64,000 bases of DNA, taken from positions 32,396 through 96,395 of the forward strand of contig JAUSPN010000015.1 of NCBI GenBank assembly GCA_030656555.1, in the 5' to 3' direction. A program made the translations under genes and the position numbers. The DNA is from Candidatus Desulfaltia sp. GTDB lineage: Bacteria > Desulfobacterota > Desulfobacteria > Desulfobacterales > ETH-SRB1. Below, in pieces: positions 37,418 to 45,400 of this stretch; the stretch's first letter is position 1; each line of letters opens with the position of its first letter. The notes beneath the pieces are model-generated. The model worked only from the letters and a program-made list of their open reading frames with translations. It searched no databases and had not been told where the DNA came from.

Positions 37418-38348
37418 TACATATATTCGAGTTGTTTTTGCCGTCATCCTTTTTTTGTTTTCAATATTTATGATTGCCGGATGTTCCACATGTTCGTCTA
37501 TTAAAAAGAGCACAAAGAAGATAGTCCGGGATATAACGGCTGTAGATGATATGAAAAAAAAGGTCGCAATTTCTTTTTTCGCAAACAATACTTCTTGCAC
37601 CGATCAAAACCTTGAAGAATTATTTCAGAAAAATCTTGCTGAAACCATAAACAGGGCATGCCCCGATATCTTGCTCATAAAGCCCGGGGATGCCGAATGC
37701 CCTGATTTTTTAACCAGGCCTTTATCGCTGGAAACAGGCCGTCTTGACAATCTTGCTCTGGCAAAGGCAGGCCGGCGGCTCGGTCTGAATGCGATTATAG
37801 CCGGAGCTTTTATAGATATAAAGGTTTATAAAGAAAAACAGGGGTTCCTGTGGATGAAAGATGACCGGAATTTTCTGCGGGTGATTATAAGTTGTGAGGT
37901 TTACGATGTTGAAACAGGCGCAGAAATTCTTGACGAGAGCTTTGATTATGAAGTCGGGATTGATGAAACAGAGTTTGTGTCAATAAAAGCAAAACAGACA
38001 AAAGATACAATCGAGCTAAAGAATGCTCTGGCACATATTGCAGAAGCCATGGGTGAAAAGATTTGCGATACTGTAGGCATTTTGCCCTGGAAAGGATATG
38101 TTGTTTCAATAGCAAATGATAAAATTATAATTTCTTCCGGAAAAAGAGCCGGGCTTTTACACGGCGACATGCTCGAAGTTTATGAGAGCGGAAAGATAAT
38201 TCAGGGGAAAGACGGCTTGAGGTTTTTTCTGCCCGGGCTCAAAACCGGCGAGATCAAGATAACAGATGTTTATCCTGACAAGGCCCACGCCGTACTGGTT
38301 ACAGGAGATGCAATAAAAGCCGGCAGTTCGGTTAAAATAAAACAATAA
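37404..38348 (+). CDS. Putative lipoprotein, predicted envelope protein
   Basis: Start taken at MRIHNTYIRVVFAVILFLFSIFMIAGCSTCSS (lipobox-like IAGC); the ORF-track start at 37308 overlaps queF and is unlikely. Confidence 0.75.
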   Translation: MRIHNTYIRVVFAVILFLFSIFMIAGCSTCSSIKKSTKKIVRDITAVDDMKKKVAISFFANNTSCTDQNLEELFQKNLAETINRACPDILLIKPGDAECPDFLTRPLSLETGRLDNLALAKAGRRLGLNAIIAGAFIDIKVYKEKQGFLWMKDDRNFLRVIISCEVYDVETGAEILDESFDYEVGIDETEFVSIKAKQTKDTIELKNALAHIAEAMGEKICDTVGILPWKGYVVSIANDKIIISSGKRAGLLHGDMLEVYESGKIIQGKDGLRFFLPGLKTGEIKITDVYPDKAHAVLVTGDAIKAGSSVKIKQ

Positions 38349-38349
38349 T

Positions 38350-39357
38350 TTAAGCAGTTACCCTGTACACCATAATAGGTTTATCAACACCTTTGATTTT
38401 TACAGTCGGCAGAGTTTCGACATTGATCTGCTCAGTAATTTTATGATCAGATATCTTCTGAAATGTGGTTTCGTCTATAAGAATCTCTCCTTCTTTAGCT
38501 ATACTTTGCAGTCGTGATGCAATATTAACGGCCATTCCTATAGAGGTAAATTCTTTTTTTCTCAATGAACCCAACACTCCGGAAAAGACCTTTCCCGTTG
38601 CTATCCCGATTCCTATTCCCAGTTTCAAGCCTTTTTTTTGACTAAGCTCCCTGTTGATCTCCATTGCTTTTTTTTGCATTGCGATGGCGGATTTAACAGC
38701 GCTGGCGGTATCATCGCTGTGCATTACAGGCGAACCGAATATTACCATGATGCCGTCTCCTATATGCTTGTCAACAGTTCCTTTAAACTGATAAGCTATC
38801 TCTCCCATTGGTGTAAAATAACGGTTGTTCAAAAATGCCACAACCTCTTCAGGCGATATTTCCTGTGACATTTTGGTGAATCCCCGGATATCTGAGAACA
38901 GGATCGACACCTCATGAAATGTTGGTTTTAGATCGCCTTGTGTGTCCTTAAGCTCATTGTAAACCTGTTCGGACACAAACTGTTTCAGGCGCTTTCGCAT
39001 CGAGATATCACGAATATTGGCTCTTAGTTCAATGTTGTCAAAAGGCTTTGTCAAAAACCCGTCGATTCTCTGATTTGTTGCCATGATTGCCGCTTCCATA
39101 GTGGCATAACCGGTTAGAATAATACGCGTTATCTCCGGGTTTATTGTGGCTATGCCGGCAAGGGTTTCAAGGCCGTTTAACCCGGGCATCTTGTAATCCG
39201 ATATTACGGTTGCAACATCAAAAATATTTTTTCTGATAAAGTCTATACCCCCTTTACCATTATCTGCCGTATAGATATCGTAAGGTTCTTTCTTAAGAGC
39301 GCGAACTACCGAGCGTCGAACACCTTCTTCATCATCAATAAAAAGTAATCCGTTCAT
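38350..39357 (-). CDS. Response regulator receiver fused to adenylate/guanylate cyclase domain
   Basis: LLFIDDEEGVRRSVVRALKKEPYDIYTA...VISDYKMPGLNGLETL...FHEVSILFSDIRGFTKMSQEISPEEVVAFLNNRY...GDGIMVIFGSP. Confidence 0.93.
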   Translation of the reverse strand: MNGLLFIDDEEGVRRSVVRALKKEPYDIYTADNGKGGIDFIRKNIFDVATVISDYKMPGLNGLETLAGIATINPEITRIILTGYATMEAAIMATNQRIDGFLTKPFDNIELRANIRDISMRKRLKQFVSEQVYNELKDTQGDLKPTFHEVSILFSDIRGFTKMSQEISPEEVVAFLNNRYFTPMGEIAYQFKGTVDKHIGDGIMVIFGSPVMHSDDTASAVKSAIAMQKKAMEINRELSQKKGLKLGIGIGIATGKVFSGVLGSLRKKEFTSIGMAVNIASRLQSIAKEGEILIDETTFQKISDHKITEQINVETLPTVKIKGVDKPIMVYRVTA

Positions 39358-40331
39358 ATCTCTTTCTCCTGTTGCAATAATTCCATATATGCCTTGATTA
39401 ATTCTATTGTTTCATTTTCAGACGAAGTCCGCTTTATTGATTCACGGAATTTACTGCTAAAACGCAAGCCTTTAGCAAACCATCCAAGACGGCCGCGCAT
39501 CATCCTGCACGCTGCTGTTTCTCCAAAACATTGAATAGACATTTTGCAATATCTTATCATGGTTTCAAAGCGATGTGTAATATCTATCGGCAACACATCA
39601 TCGCCCTTGGCAAAAGCCATGATCTGAGAAAAAATCCATGGATTCCCGATCGCTGCTCTTCCAATCATAATGGCATCGCAGCCGGTAATCCTTTGCATTT
39701 TTATAGCATCCTGTGCTGTAATAATATCTCCGTTTCCAATAACAGGTATGGTGACCGCACTTTTTATCGCTGTAATTATTGACCAGTCTGCTTTGCCGCT
39801 GAATCCCTGGGAGGCTGTGCGTGGATGAACGGCAATTGCGTCCACACCGCATTCCTGAGCTATTTTTGACAGCATTAAGGCCTGCTCGCCTGATCTATCC
39901 CATCCGGTTCTGATTTTTATTGTAAGCGGGATATTGACGGCTTCTCTAACAGCCTTGATAAGGGCTTCGGCAATGTCGAGCCTTTGCATCAGTGCAACTC
40001 CGGCGCCTGTTTTAACCACCTTTTTTACCGCGCAACCAAAGTTGATGTCAACCAAATCCGCTCCACAAGATTCAACTATCTGAGCTGCTTCAGCCATTAC
40101 GTCGGGATCTGAACCAAATATCTGAACAGACAAAGGTTTTTCCTGGGGCAGGCTTTCGAGCATTTGCTTGGTTTTTTTTGATTCACGGACAAGTCCGTTA
40201 GCGCTTATCATTTCGGTGCAGACAAGCGCGCAGCCCGCTTCTTTGGCGAGAATCCTGAAAGGCAGGCTGGTAATTCCTGCAAGAGGGGCTAATATTGTAA
40301 TATTGTCAAGAGTGAGAGAGCCGATTTTCAT
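39354..40331 (-). CDS. dusB: tRNA-dihydrouridine synthase (DusB-like)
   Basis: LAPLAGITSLPFRILAKEAGCALVCTEMISANGLV...VDINFGCAVKKVVKTGAGVALMQ...KIRTGWD...GCDAIMIGRAAIGNPWIF. Confidence 0.93.
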   Translation of the reverse strand: MKIGSLTLDNITILAPLAGITSLPFRILAKEAGCALVCTEMISANGLVRESKKTKQMLESLPQEKPLSVQIFGSDPDVMAEAAQIVESCGADLVDINFGCAVKKVVKTGAGVALMQRLDIAEALIKAVREAVNIPLTIKIRTGWDRSGEQALMLSKIAQECGVDAIAVHPRTASQGFSGKADWSIITAIKSAVTIPVIGNGDIITAQDAIKMQRITGCDAIMIGRAAIGNPWIFSQIMAFAKGDDVLPIDITHRFETMIRYCKMSIQCFGETAACRMMRGRLGWFAKGLRFSSKFRESIKRTSSENETIELIKAYMELLQQEKEI

Positions 40332-40366
40332 TTTTTATGAGCTTGTGAAAGTATAGGTTACTAAAA

Positions 40367-41236
40367 TTACGAAACAGAGCATGGATTAGCATAACAGAAA
40401 AGACAGTTATGATAACATGGATGAAGGTTGTATGATCCTATATCAACAGAGACCATGCACTTGCATCCCTGGTTTTTTCTCTGGCCCGAATCCTTTCTAA
40501 AGGAAAGTTTTCCACCGTATATTTTTACCATAAGATCGTTTGGTATGCATGAACTTTGTTTAATGCCGGAATTTGCCGGCAACATATTCATCAATTCCTT
40601 TTCACAGCAGGTATATATATTAATCTTTTTTACGGCAAGCTCCCTTTCAATTTTTAAAATAATTCCTTTTTTCTTTTCAACAGGCGGATGGATAAAGGAG
40701 AAACCTGGAATTAATGCAACCCTTTTGCGAATTTTCTGGTAATCATCCATAAAGCTTACTATGCATCTTTTTATACCGCTTTCTGATGCTTTTTTTGTAA
40801 TTATTGCGAGATCATGCAGATTGTCTTTTATGCCTCCATTGTTTGTCTTATAAAAACATATTGGATCAAACCTCCAGTTTATACATCTTGCCCCAAAATT
40901 GCCGCAGAGATATTCAAGCTGCTTTAAGCGTTTCTTTAAAGGGGGCACATTAGGCTCAAGCATGGGCGAATCCGAATTGATGGTAAAATTAAAAAAGAGA
41001 TTAAACCCCATTTCTATAAGCTTTTCACCGAATTTGCCCTCTATAAAGGGACCAAAATTCTTTGACCAGAATACAATGGTGTGAACTATGTCCGGCGTTG
41101 CAGGAGTTACCGATACATGCTTGTTGTATGGATTTATAACTTCAAAGTATTTGTTTTGAATCTGCTCCATAAACCAGCGCATGTAGAAGGCTGGAATGTC
41201 TGTTCTGCGGGAAGCGGAAATTACTATTTTCTTCAT
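40367..41236 (-). CDS. DUF1848 domain-containing protein
   Basis: KKIVISASRRTDIPAFYMRWFMEQIQNKYFEVINPYNKHVSVTPATPDIVHTIVFWSKNFGPF...HNCLFCYANP. Confidence 0.9.
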   Translation of the reverse strand: MKKIVISASRRTDIPAFYMRWFMEQIQNKYFEVINPYNKHVSVTPATPDIVHTIVFWSKNFGPFIEGKFGEKLIEMGFNLFFNFTINSDSPMLEPNVPPLKKRLKQLEYLCGNFGARCINWRFDPICFYKTNNGGIKDNLHDLAIITKKASESGIKRCIVSFMDDYQKIRKRVALIPGFSFIHPPVEKKKGIILKIERELAVKKINIYTCCEKELMNMLPANSGIKQSSCIPNDLMVKIYGGKLSFRKDSGQRKNQGCKCMVSVDIGSYNLHPCYHNCLFCYANPCSVS

Positions 41237-41556
41237 TCCTTCTTTCGATTTTTCAGTAATATTAACTTTCCCTTTTTTGAGCTCTTGGGTTTTTCTTCAT
41301 GCAGGTCGGGTTTTTCAGCGATTTTCGGGCATTCTATCGGCTCCAAACGTACTTTTCTTCCATCCATTGTAAATTCTTCACCATTAATATATGAATCTTT
41401 TAAAATCCATGTGACAGACTGAAGGGGTATCTGGAGGATAAGCAGCTTTACATGATACCAGTTTTGTTTTATATCTGGTAATATTCCCTCTATTCTTGCA
41501 AAGGTAAGCGGTGCGCCTTCCGAATATATAAGCACAATATCTTTTTCTGTTGCCAT
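41233..41556 (-). CDS. Hypothetical protein, overlapping start of DUF1848 gene
   Basis: MATEKDIVLIYSEGAPLTFARIEGILPDIKQNWYHVKLLILQIPLQSVTWILKDSYINGEEFTMDGRKVRLEPIE; 4-nt overlap suggests co-translation. Confidence 0.65.
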   Translation of the reverse strand: MATEKDIVLIYSEGAPLTFARIEGILPDIKQNWYHVKLLILQIPLQSVTWILKDSYINGEEFTMDGRKVRLEPIECPKIAEKPDLHEEKPKSSKKGKLILLKNRKKE

Positions 41557-41583
41557 TTTAATTGTTTATCCTTATTTATTCTG

Positions 41584-41640
41584 ATGAACCTCAAAAGCGA
41601 GCGCATTCCCCGCTGCTTGCGGCGAGGAGCTTCAATTCAT
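41584..41640 (+). repeat. Palindromic element, short copy (copy 3)
   Basis: tgaacctcaaaagcgagcgcattccccgctgcttgcggcgaggagcttcaattcat; shares both ends with 27567-27690 but lacks the middle. Confidence 0.85.
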
Positions 41641-41735
41641 CGGGTGTTAAGCGTAAAGTTTCAAGTTTAGTAACAATTTGTGAAATCATTTCTTTTTTAT
41701 TCAAGATATACTCTTAAAGCAAGGATTTTTATATT

Positions 41736-42311
41736 ATGATGGTTCTCGGTTTACAGGGAAGCCCACGGGAAAAAGGGAACACAGCCTTTCTGCTGTCTGC
41801 TTTTATGCGCGAAGCAAAAAAACTTGGTGCTCAGACACATGTTATTGAAGTGGACAAAAAAAACATTATCCCTTGCAGAGAATATACTGTGTGTTCAAAA
41901 AAGGGATTTTGTCCTATTGATGACGACATGAAGAATGAAATATATCCACTGCTGTGTAAAGCGGACGTTATTGTAGTCGCTACGCCGATATTTTTTTACC
42001 ATACCACTGCTCAGCTTAAGGCGCTCATCGATAGATGCCAGGTCTTTTGGGCAAGAAAATATTTGCTGAAACTAAGTGACCCGGACCCAAAATTCAGGCG
42101 CGGGTTTTTGTTAGCACTTGGAGCTTCAAAGGGAGAAAAGCTATTTGACGGAGTACATCTGACTGTAAAATATTTTTTTGATGCTGTTGGAGCCAGCTAT
42201 TATGGAAGTCTCACATACAGGCAGATATCGAATCCAGGAGATATGGAAAAACATCCAACAGTCCTCAAAGACGTAAAAAAGGCTGTCAGCGCTCTTTTGC
42301 AACCGTTTTAA
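41736..42311 (+). CDS. Flavodoxin-like NAD(P)H-dependent oxidoreductase
   Basis: MMVLGLQGSPREKGNTAFLLSAFMREAKKLGAQTHVIEVDKKNIIPCREYTVCSKKGFCPIDDDM...VVATPIFFYHTTAQLKALIDR. Confidence 0.9.
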   Translation: MMVLGLQGSPREKGNTAFLLSAFMREAKKLGAQTHVIEVDKKNIIPCREYTVCSKKGFCPIDDDMKNEIYPLLCKADVIVVATPIFFYHTTAQLKALIDRCQVFWARKYLLKLSDPDPKFRRGFLLALGASKGEKLFDGVHLTVKYFFDAVGASYYGSLTYRQISNPGDMEKHPTVLKDVKKAVSALLQPF

Positions 42312-42327
42312 AAAACAACAGGGGTTA

Positions 42328-43026
42328 TTACTTATCGTTTTTAATAATTTTGTCCGGTTCAATATTCATCTTGCTTGTAATTGCTTTGGCTTTACGCTCT
42401 TTTGCGAGCTGGGATGGCGATGCGGGTAAACTTTTTACCCTTGGCAGGGCAATTCCATATTTCATATCAAGTATGCGGAGTATGATGGTAACCGTCATTG
42501 CGCAAAAAAGCCGCATACCCTCGCTCAATCCAAGCATCCCTGTAATAACGAAACAGGCGCCACCGATCAGAGCTGCTGATGCATAAAAATCTGATTTAAG
42601 AATAGCCGGTATTTCCCGAACGAGCATGTCTCTAATCACGCCGCCGCCTGCGGCGGTTATCGCAGCCATTATGATTATGCTTACTGTGCCCAAACCACAG
42701 GCCGTTGCTTTGGCTGCACCTATGGCTGCAAACACCCCCAGCCCGATAGCATCCGCAGCCATCACACAATCCCATCGCGGCGCAATTTTTCTGGATCCAA
42801 TAAACACAAGCAGCCCGCCCAGAAAACATATCAACAGGTATGTCTCATCCTGAAATGCTACCGGTGGCGTGCTTCCAAGCAGCGTGTCTCTCACAATTCC
42901 ACCGCCAACCCCTGTGGCTACTGACAGTACCAGTACGCCGAGAAGGTCGAGTTCGTGTTTGACAGCTCGAAAAGCCCCCGATATTGCAAATGCAAATGTA
43001 CCAAAAATATCCAGAATAGTTATCAT
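42328..43026 (-). CDS. Trimeric intracellular cation channel family protein (YicG/UPF0126-like)
   Basis: DIFGTFAFAISGAFRAVKHELDLLGVLVLSVATGVGGGIVRDTLLGSTPPVAF...AAGGGVIRDMLVREIPAIL. Confidence 0.93.
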   Translation of the reverse strand: MITILDIFGTFAFAISGAFRAVKHELDLLGVLVLSVATGVGGGIVRDTLLGSTPPVAFQDETYLLICFLGGLLVFIGSRKIAPRWDCVMAADAIGLGVFAAIGAAKATACGLGTVSIIIMAAITAAGGGVIRDMLVREIPAILKSDFYASAALIGGACFVITGMLGLSEGMRLFCAMTVTIILRILDMKYGIALPRVKSLPASPSQLAKERKAKAITSKMNIEPDKIIKNDK

Positions 43027-43112
43027 TTTTTTAAATTATCATGAACTTATAATCAAAGGCAAGGGCATTATCATAAGACCGACTGTACCTGTTGCGAGAT
43101 TGAACCAATATT

Positions 43113-43967
43113 TTATATATATTCGAGGAGTTGGATCAGATCGGTTATTACAATATCTGGAGATAATGTTTTGCATTCCGCAACATCTTTTCTGAGCCTT
43201 AAAGATCTTGTATCTCCTGCAAAAAGGGCTGTGTTAAATCCAGCCTTTTTTGCAGGGTAAATATCGTTTAACATATCATTGCCTATGTAAACGGCTGAGT
43301 TAGCAGGAACATTTAAGCGTTTAAGCTTTTCAAGCGCTGATTGGAACATAAATGGCGATGGTTTTGCGTGTCCGGATTTATATGAAAAGAAGGTTAGATC
43401 AGGATGAAAGCCGAGCTTTTCCATGTTTGAATCCAAGAGCCAGTCGAATAGACAGGGTGTATAGAACTGAGCATTAGAAATAATGCCGAGTAGTACTTGT
43501 GCTTTTTTGCATGCGGAAAGCATCTCTTTAAGATTCGGCATTGGATATACAGGATTTACGATCATTTCAAACATAGCCGCAAATTTTCTGACTGTGACCG
43601 GGTTATTATTTTTTAGAATGCTCATCCAAATGCGGTCTATCTCGACTTCCGGGAAGTCAACCCCCTGTTTTTTTAGTTTTACGTGGTTTTTTTCAATAGC
43701 TGAGAAAAGATCATTCAAAACAGCTTTAGGGGTTTTTCTTATTTTGAATTCAATCAGCAATTGTTTCAGTTTGTATGTTTCTATGTATGCTTCCGAGGCC
43801 TTTCCCTTTGCTATGCTGATGTCGCCGGATCCGCTGATAAATAGTGTGCCGTAAACATCAAAAATCATGCATTTGATCTTTTTTTTTAAATTTCCGCTTT
43901 GGCAAAGTGTGGTTGGAACAGGGGAAAGAGGAACTATATATTGTGATATAAACTCATTATTGAACAT
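43113..43967 (-). CDS. HAD-family hydrolase
   Basis: KKKIKCMIFDVYGTLFISGSGD...LLGIISNAQFYTP...SYKSGHAKPSPFMFQSALEKL...VYIGNDMLNDIYPAKKAGFNTALFAGD. Confidence 0.88.
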   Translation of the reverse strand: MFNNEFISQYIVPLSPVPTTLCQSGNLKKKIKCMIFDVYGTLFISGSGDISIAKGKASEAYIETYKLKQLLIEFKIRKTPKAVLNDLFSAIEKNHVKLKKQGVDFPEVEIDRIWMSILKNNNPVTVRKFAAMFEMIVNPVYPMPNLKEMLSACKKAQVLLGIISNAQFYTPCLFDWLLDSNMEKLGFHPDLTFFSYKSGHAKPSPFMFQSALEKLKRLNVPANSAVYIGNDMLNDIYPAKKAGFNTALFAGDTRSLRLRKDVAECKTLSPDIVITDLIQLLEYI

Positions 43968-45399
43968 AATTGCCCCATTTAAGAAGGCTGAATTTTTGCA
44001 AATTCAAAAATTCTGAAAGGAGAATCTTTTTATCTATCCTTTGTATAACCGAATTTTTGCATACGTTTGAGTAAATCTCAAAAAGCTTTTTCTTATATAT
44101 TGTATTATTATAATTACTGAGCACGGCTTTCATATTGTTTTGTATCAAGTCCTCTTGATTTTTTATTGCTCCTATATATGAAAGATACGGATTAAGGGAC
44201 CTCAGCCTGTTTGCATTCTTTTTATCCGAGAGCACACAGGAGATTATCTGCTTTTGAAATGCTTCGTCCAGCAACCCAAAATCAATATTATTATTTTTTG
44301 TTATTGCAGAGAAACCAGTTTCAATATTTTTATTATCAATTTTGTAATTAAACAAAGAGCAGGTTTTTAAAACAGATGCCATCCATTTTTCGTAAAGATC
44401 TTTTTTGTTAATCCATTTTACAGGAACAAGGAGTTTTGTATAGAGATGATCAAGATTAATTCCGTTTTGTTTGAAATCATAACATATATCCGGAAGCTTT
44501 CTTCCGCAAAGTATTTTTTTAGCTGTCCATGGTTCAAGAAATGAAAAACCGAATCCTTCTGTTATGCTTGTTGTAATAAGAAATTTTGCAGAAAACACAA
44601 GCTGTTTGAAGTCATATTTTAATCCAGCCTCAAACATTATATTGAGCCTGTTTTCTTTTACAAAATCTTTCCATCCATTATGGCTTATAATATCAATCTG
44701 GCTGTTTGGCGGTTGAGTTATGAAAAGAGCCTCATGATTTTTGAAAAACAAAGATAAAAGAATCGCTTCGCCGATATTTTTCCTTCTAATGGCGCGAATC
44801 GGATATAGAACAAAGTTTGTAGTAACATCCCCCCTTATCCCCCCTCGAGACGGGAATGGTGGGGGCGTTAGTTCGAAAGGTTTTATTGTGTTGAAAATCT
44901 TATGCAGACCTTTCTTTTTTAAACCTACTTTAAGCAGCATATCGTAATCGCGAGAATTTATTACCCCGTAATGGCAGTCGGACACATATTCATCCTCATC
45001 AAAGTATGATAATGGACGGCCGTCTTCTGCAAAATCATGAATTTGCAAAAAAAGCCTGATTCCCCTTTTTTGCAGTTCGTGTAAAATTTTTAAAAAAATT
45101 TTATTTTTGGCAAGCAAGGGATTATGAATATGCAGAATGTCGCATCCCTGTTCCCACTTTGAATGGATTGCCTTGATTATTAATTCTGCGACCTTTTTGG
45201 GATTAAATGTTTTTTGGGATGACCTGCCGTAATAAGCAAGCCCAGGGATATGTTTTATATCAGCAGGGAAGGGGGAATCAGGAAGTTCTCCCGTAAGAAC
45301 AAGAATCTCACAATCGTTTTTTACAGCTTCAATTTGTTGCTTTAATACAGTTGTTACCCCGCCGGTTTTAAGATGATAATGAGCAAAGGCTATCTTCAT
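43957..45399 (-). CDS. Glycosyltransferase, GT-B/GT4-like
   Basis: MKIAFAHYHLKTGGVTTVLKQQIEAV...DILHIHNPLLAKNKIFLKILHELQKRGIRLFLQIHDFAEDGRP...ITTSITEGFGFSFLEPWTAKKILCGRKLPD. Confidence 0.8.
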   Translation of the reverse strand: MKIAFAHYHLKTGGVTTVLKQQIEAVKNDCEILVLTGELPDSPFPADIKHIPGLAYYGRSSQKTFNPKKVAELIIKAIHSKWEQGCDILHIHNPLLAKNKIFLKILHELQKRGIRLFLQIHDFAEDGRPLSYFDEDEYVSDCHYGVINSRDYDMLLKVGLKKKGLHKIFNTIKPFELTPPPFPSRGGIRGDVTTNFVLYPIRAIRRKNIGEAILLSLFFKNHEALFITQPPNSQIDIISHNGWKDFVKENRLNIMFEAGLKYDFKQLVFSAKFLITTSITEGFGFSFLEPWTAKKILCGRKLPDICYDFKQNGINLDHLYTKLLVPVKWINKKDLYEKWMASVLKTCSLFNYKIDNKNIETGFSAITKNNNIDFGLLDEAFQKQIISCVLSDKKNANRLRSLNPYLSYIGAIKNQEDLIQNNMKAVLSNYNNTIYKKKLFEIYSNVCKNSVIQRIDKKILLSEFLNLQKFSLLKWGNYVQ

Positions 45400-45400
45400 T

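Noticed and set aside
42626-42853. ORF and GC-rich hairpin (cgccgccgcctgcggcgg) in the cation channel gene
   Set aside because: Explained by glycine/alanine-rich coding sequence (AAGGGVIRDM) rather than a separate element.
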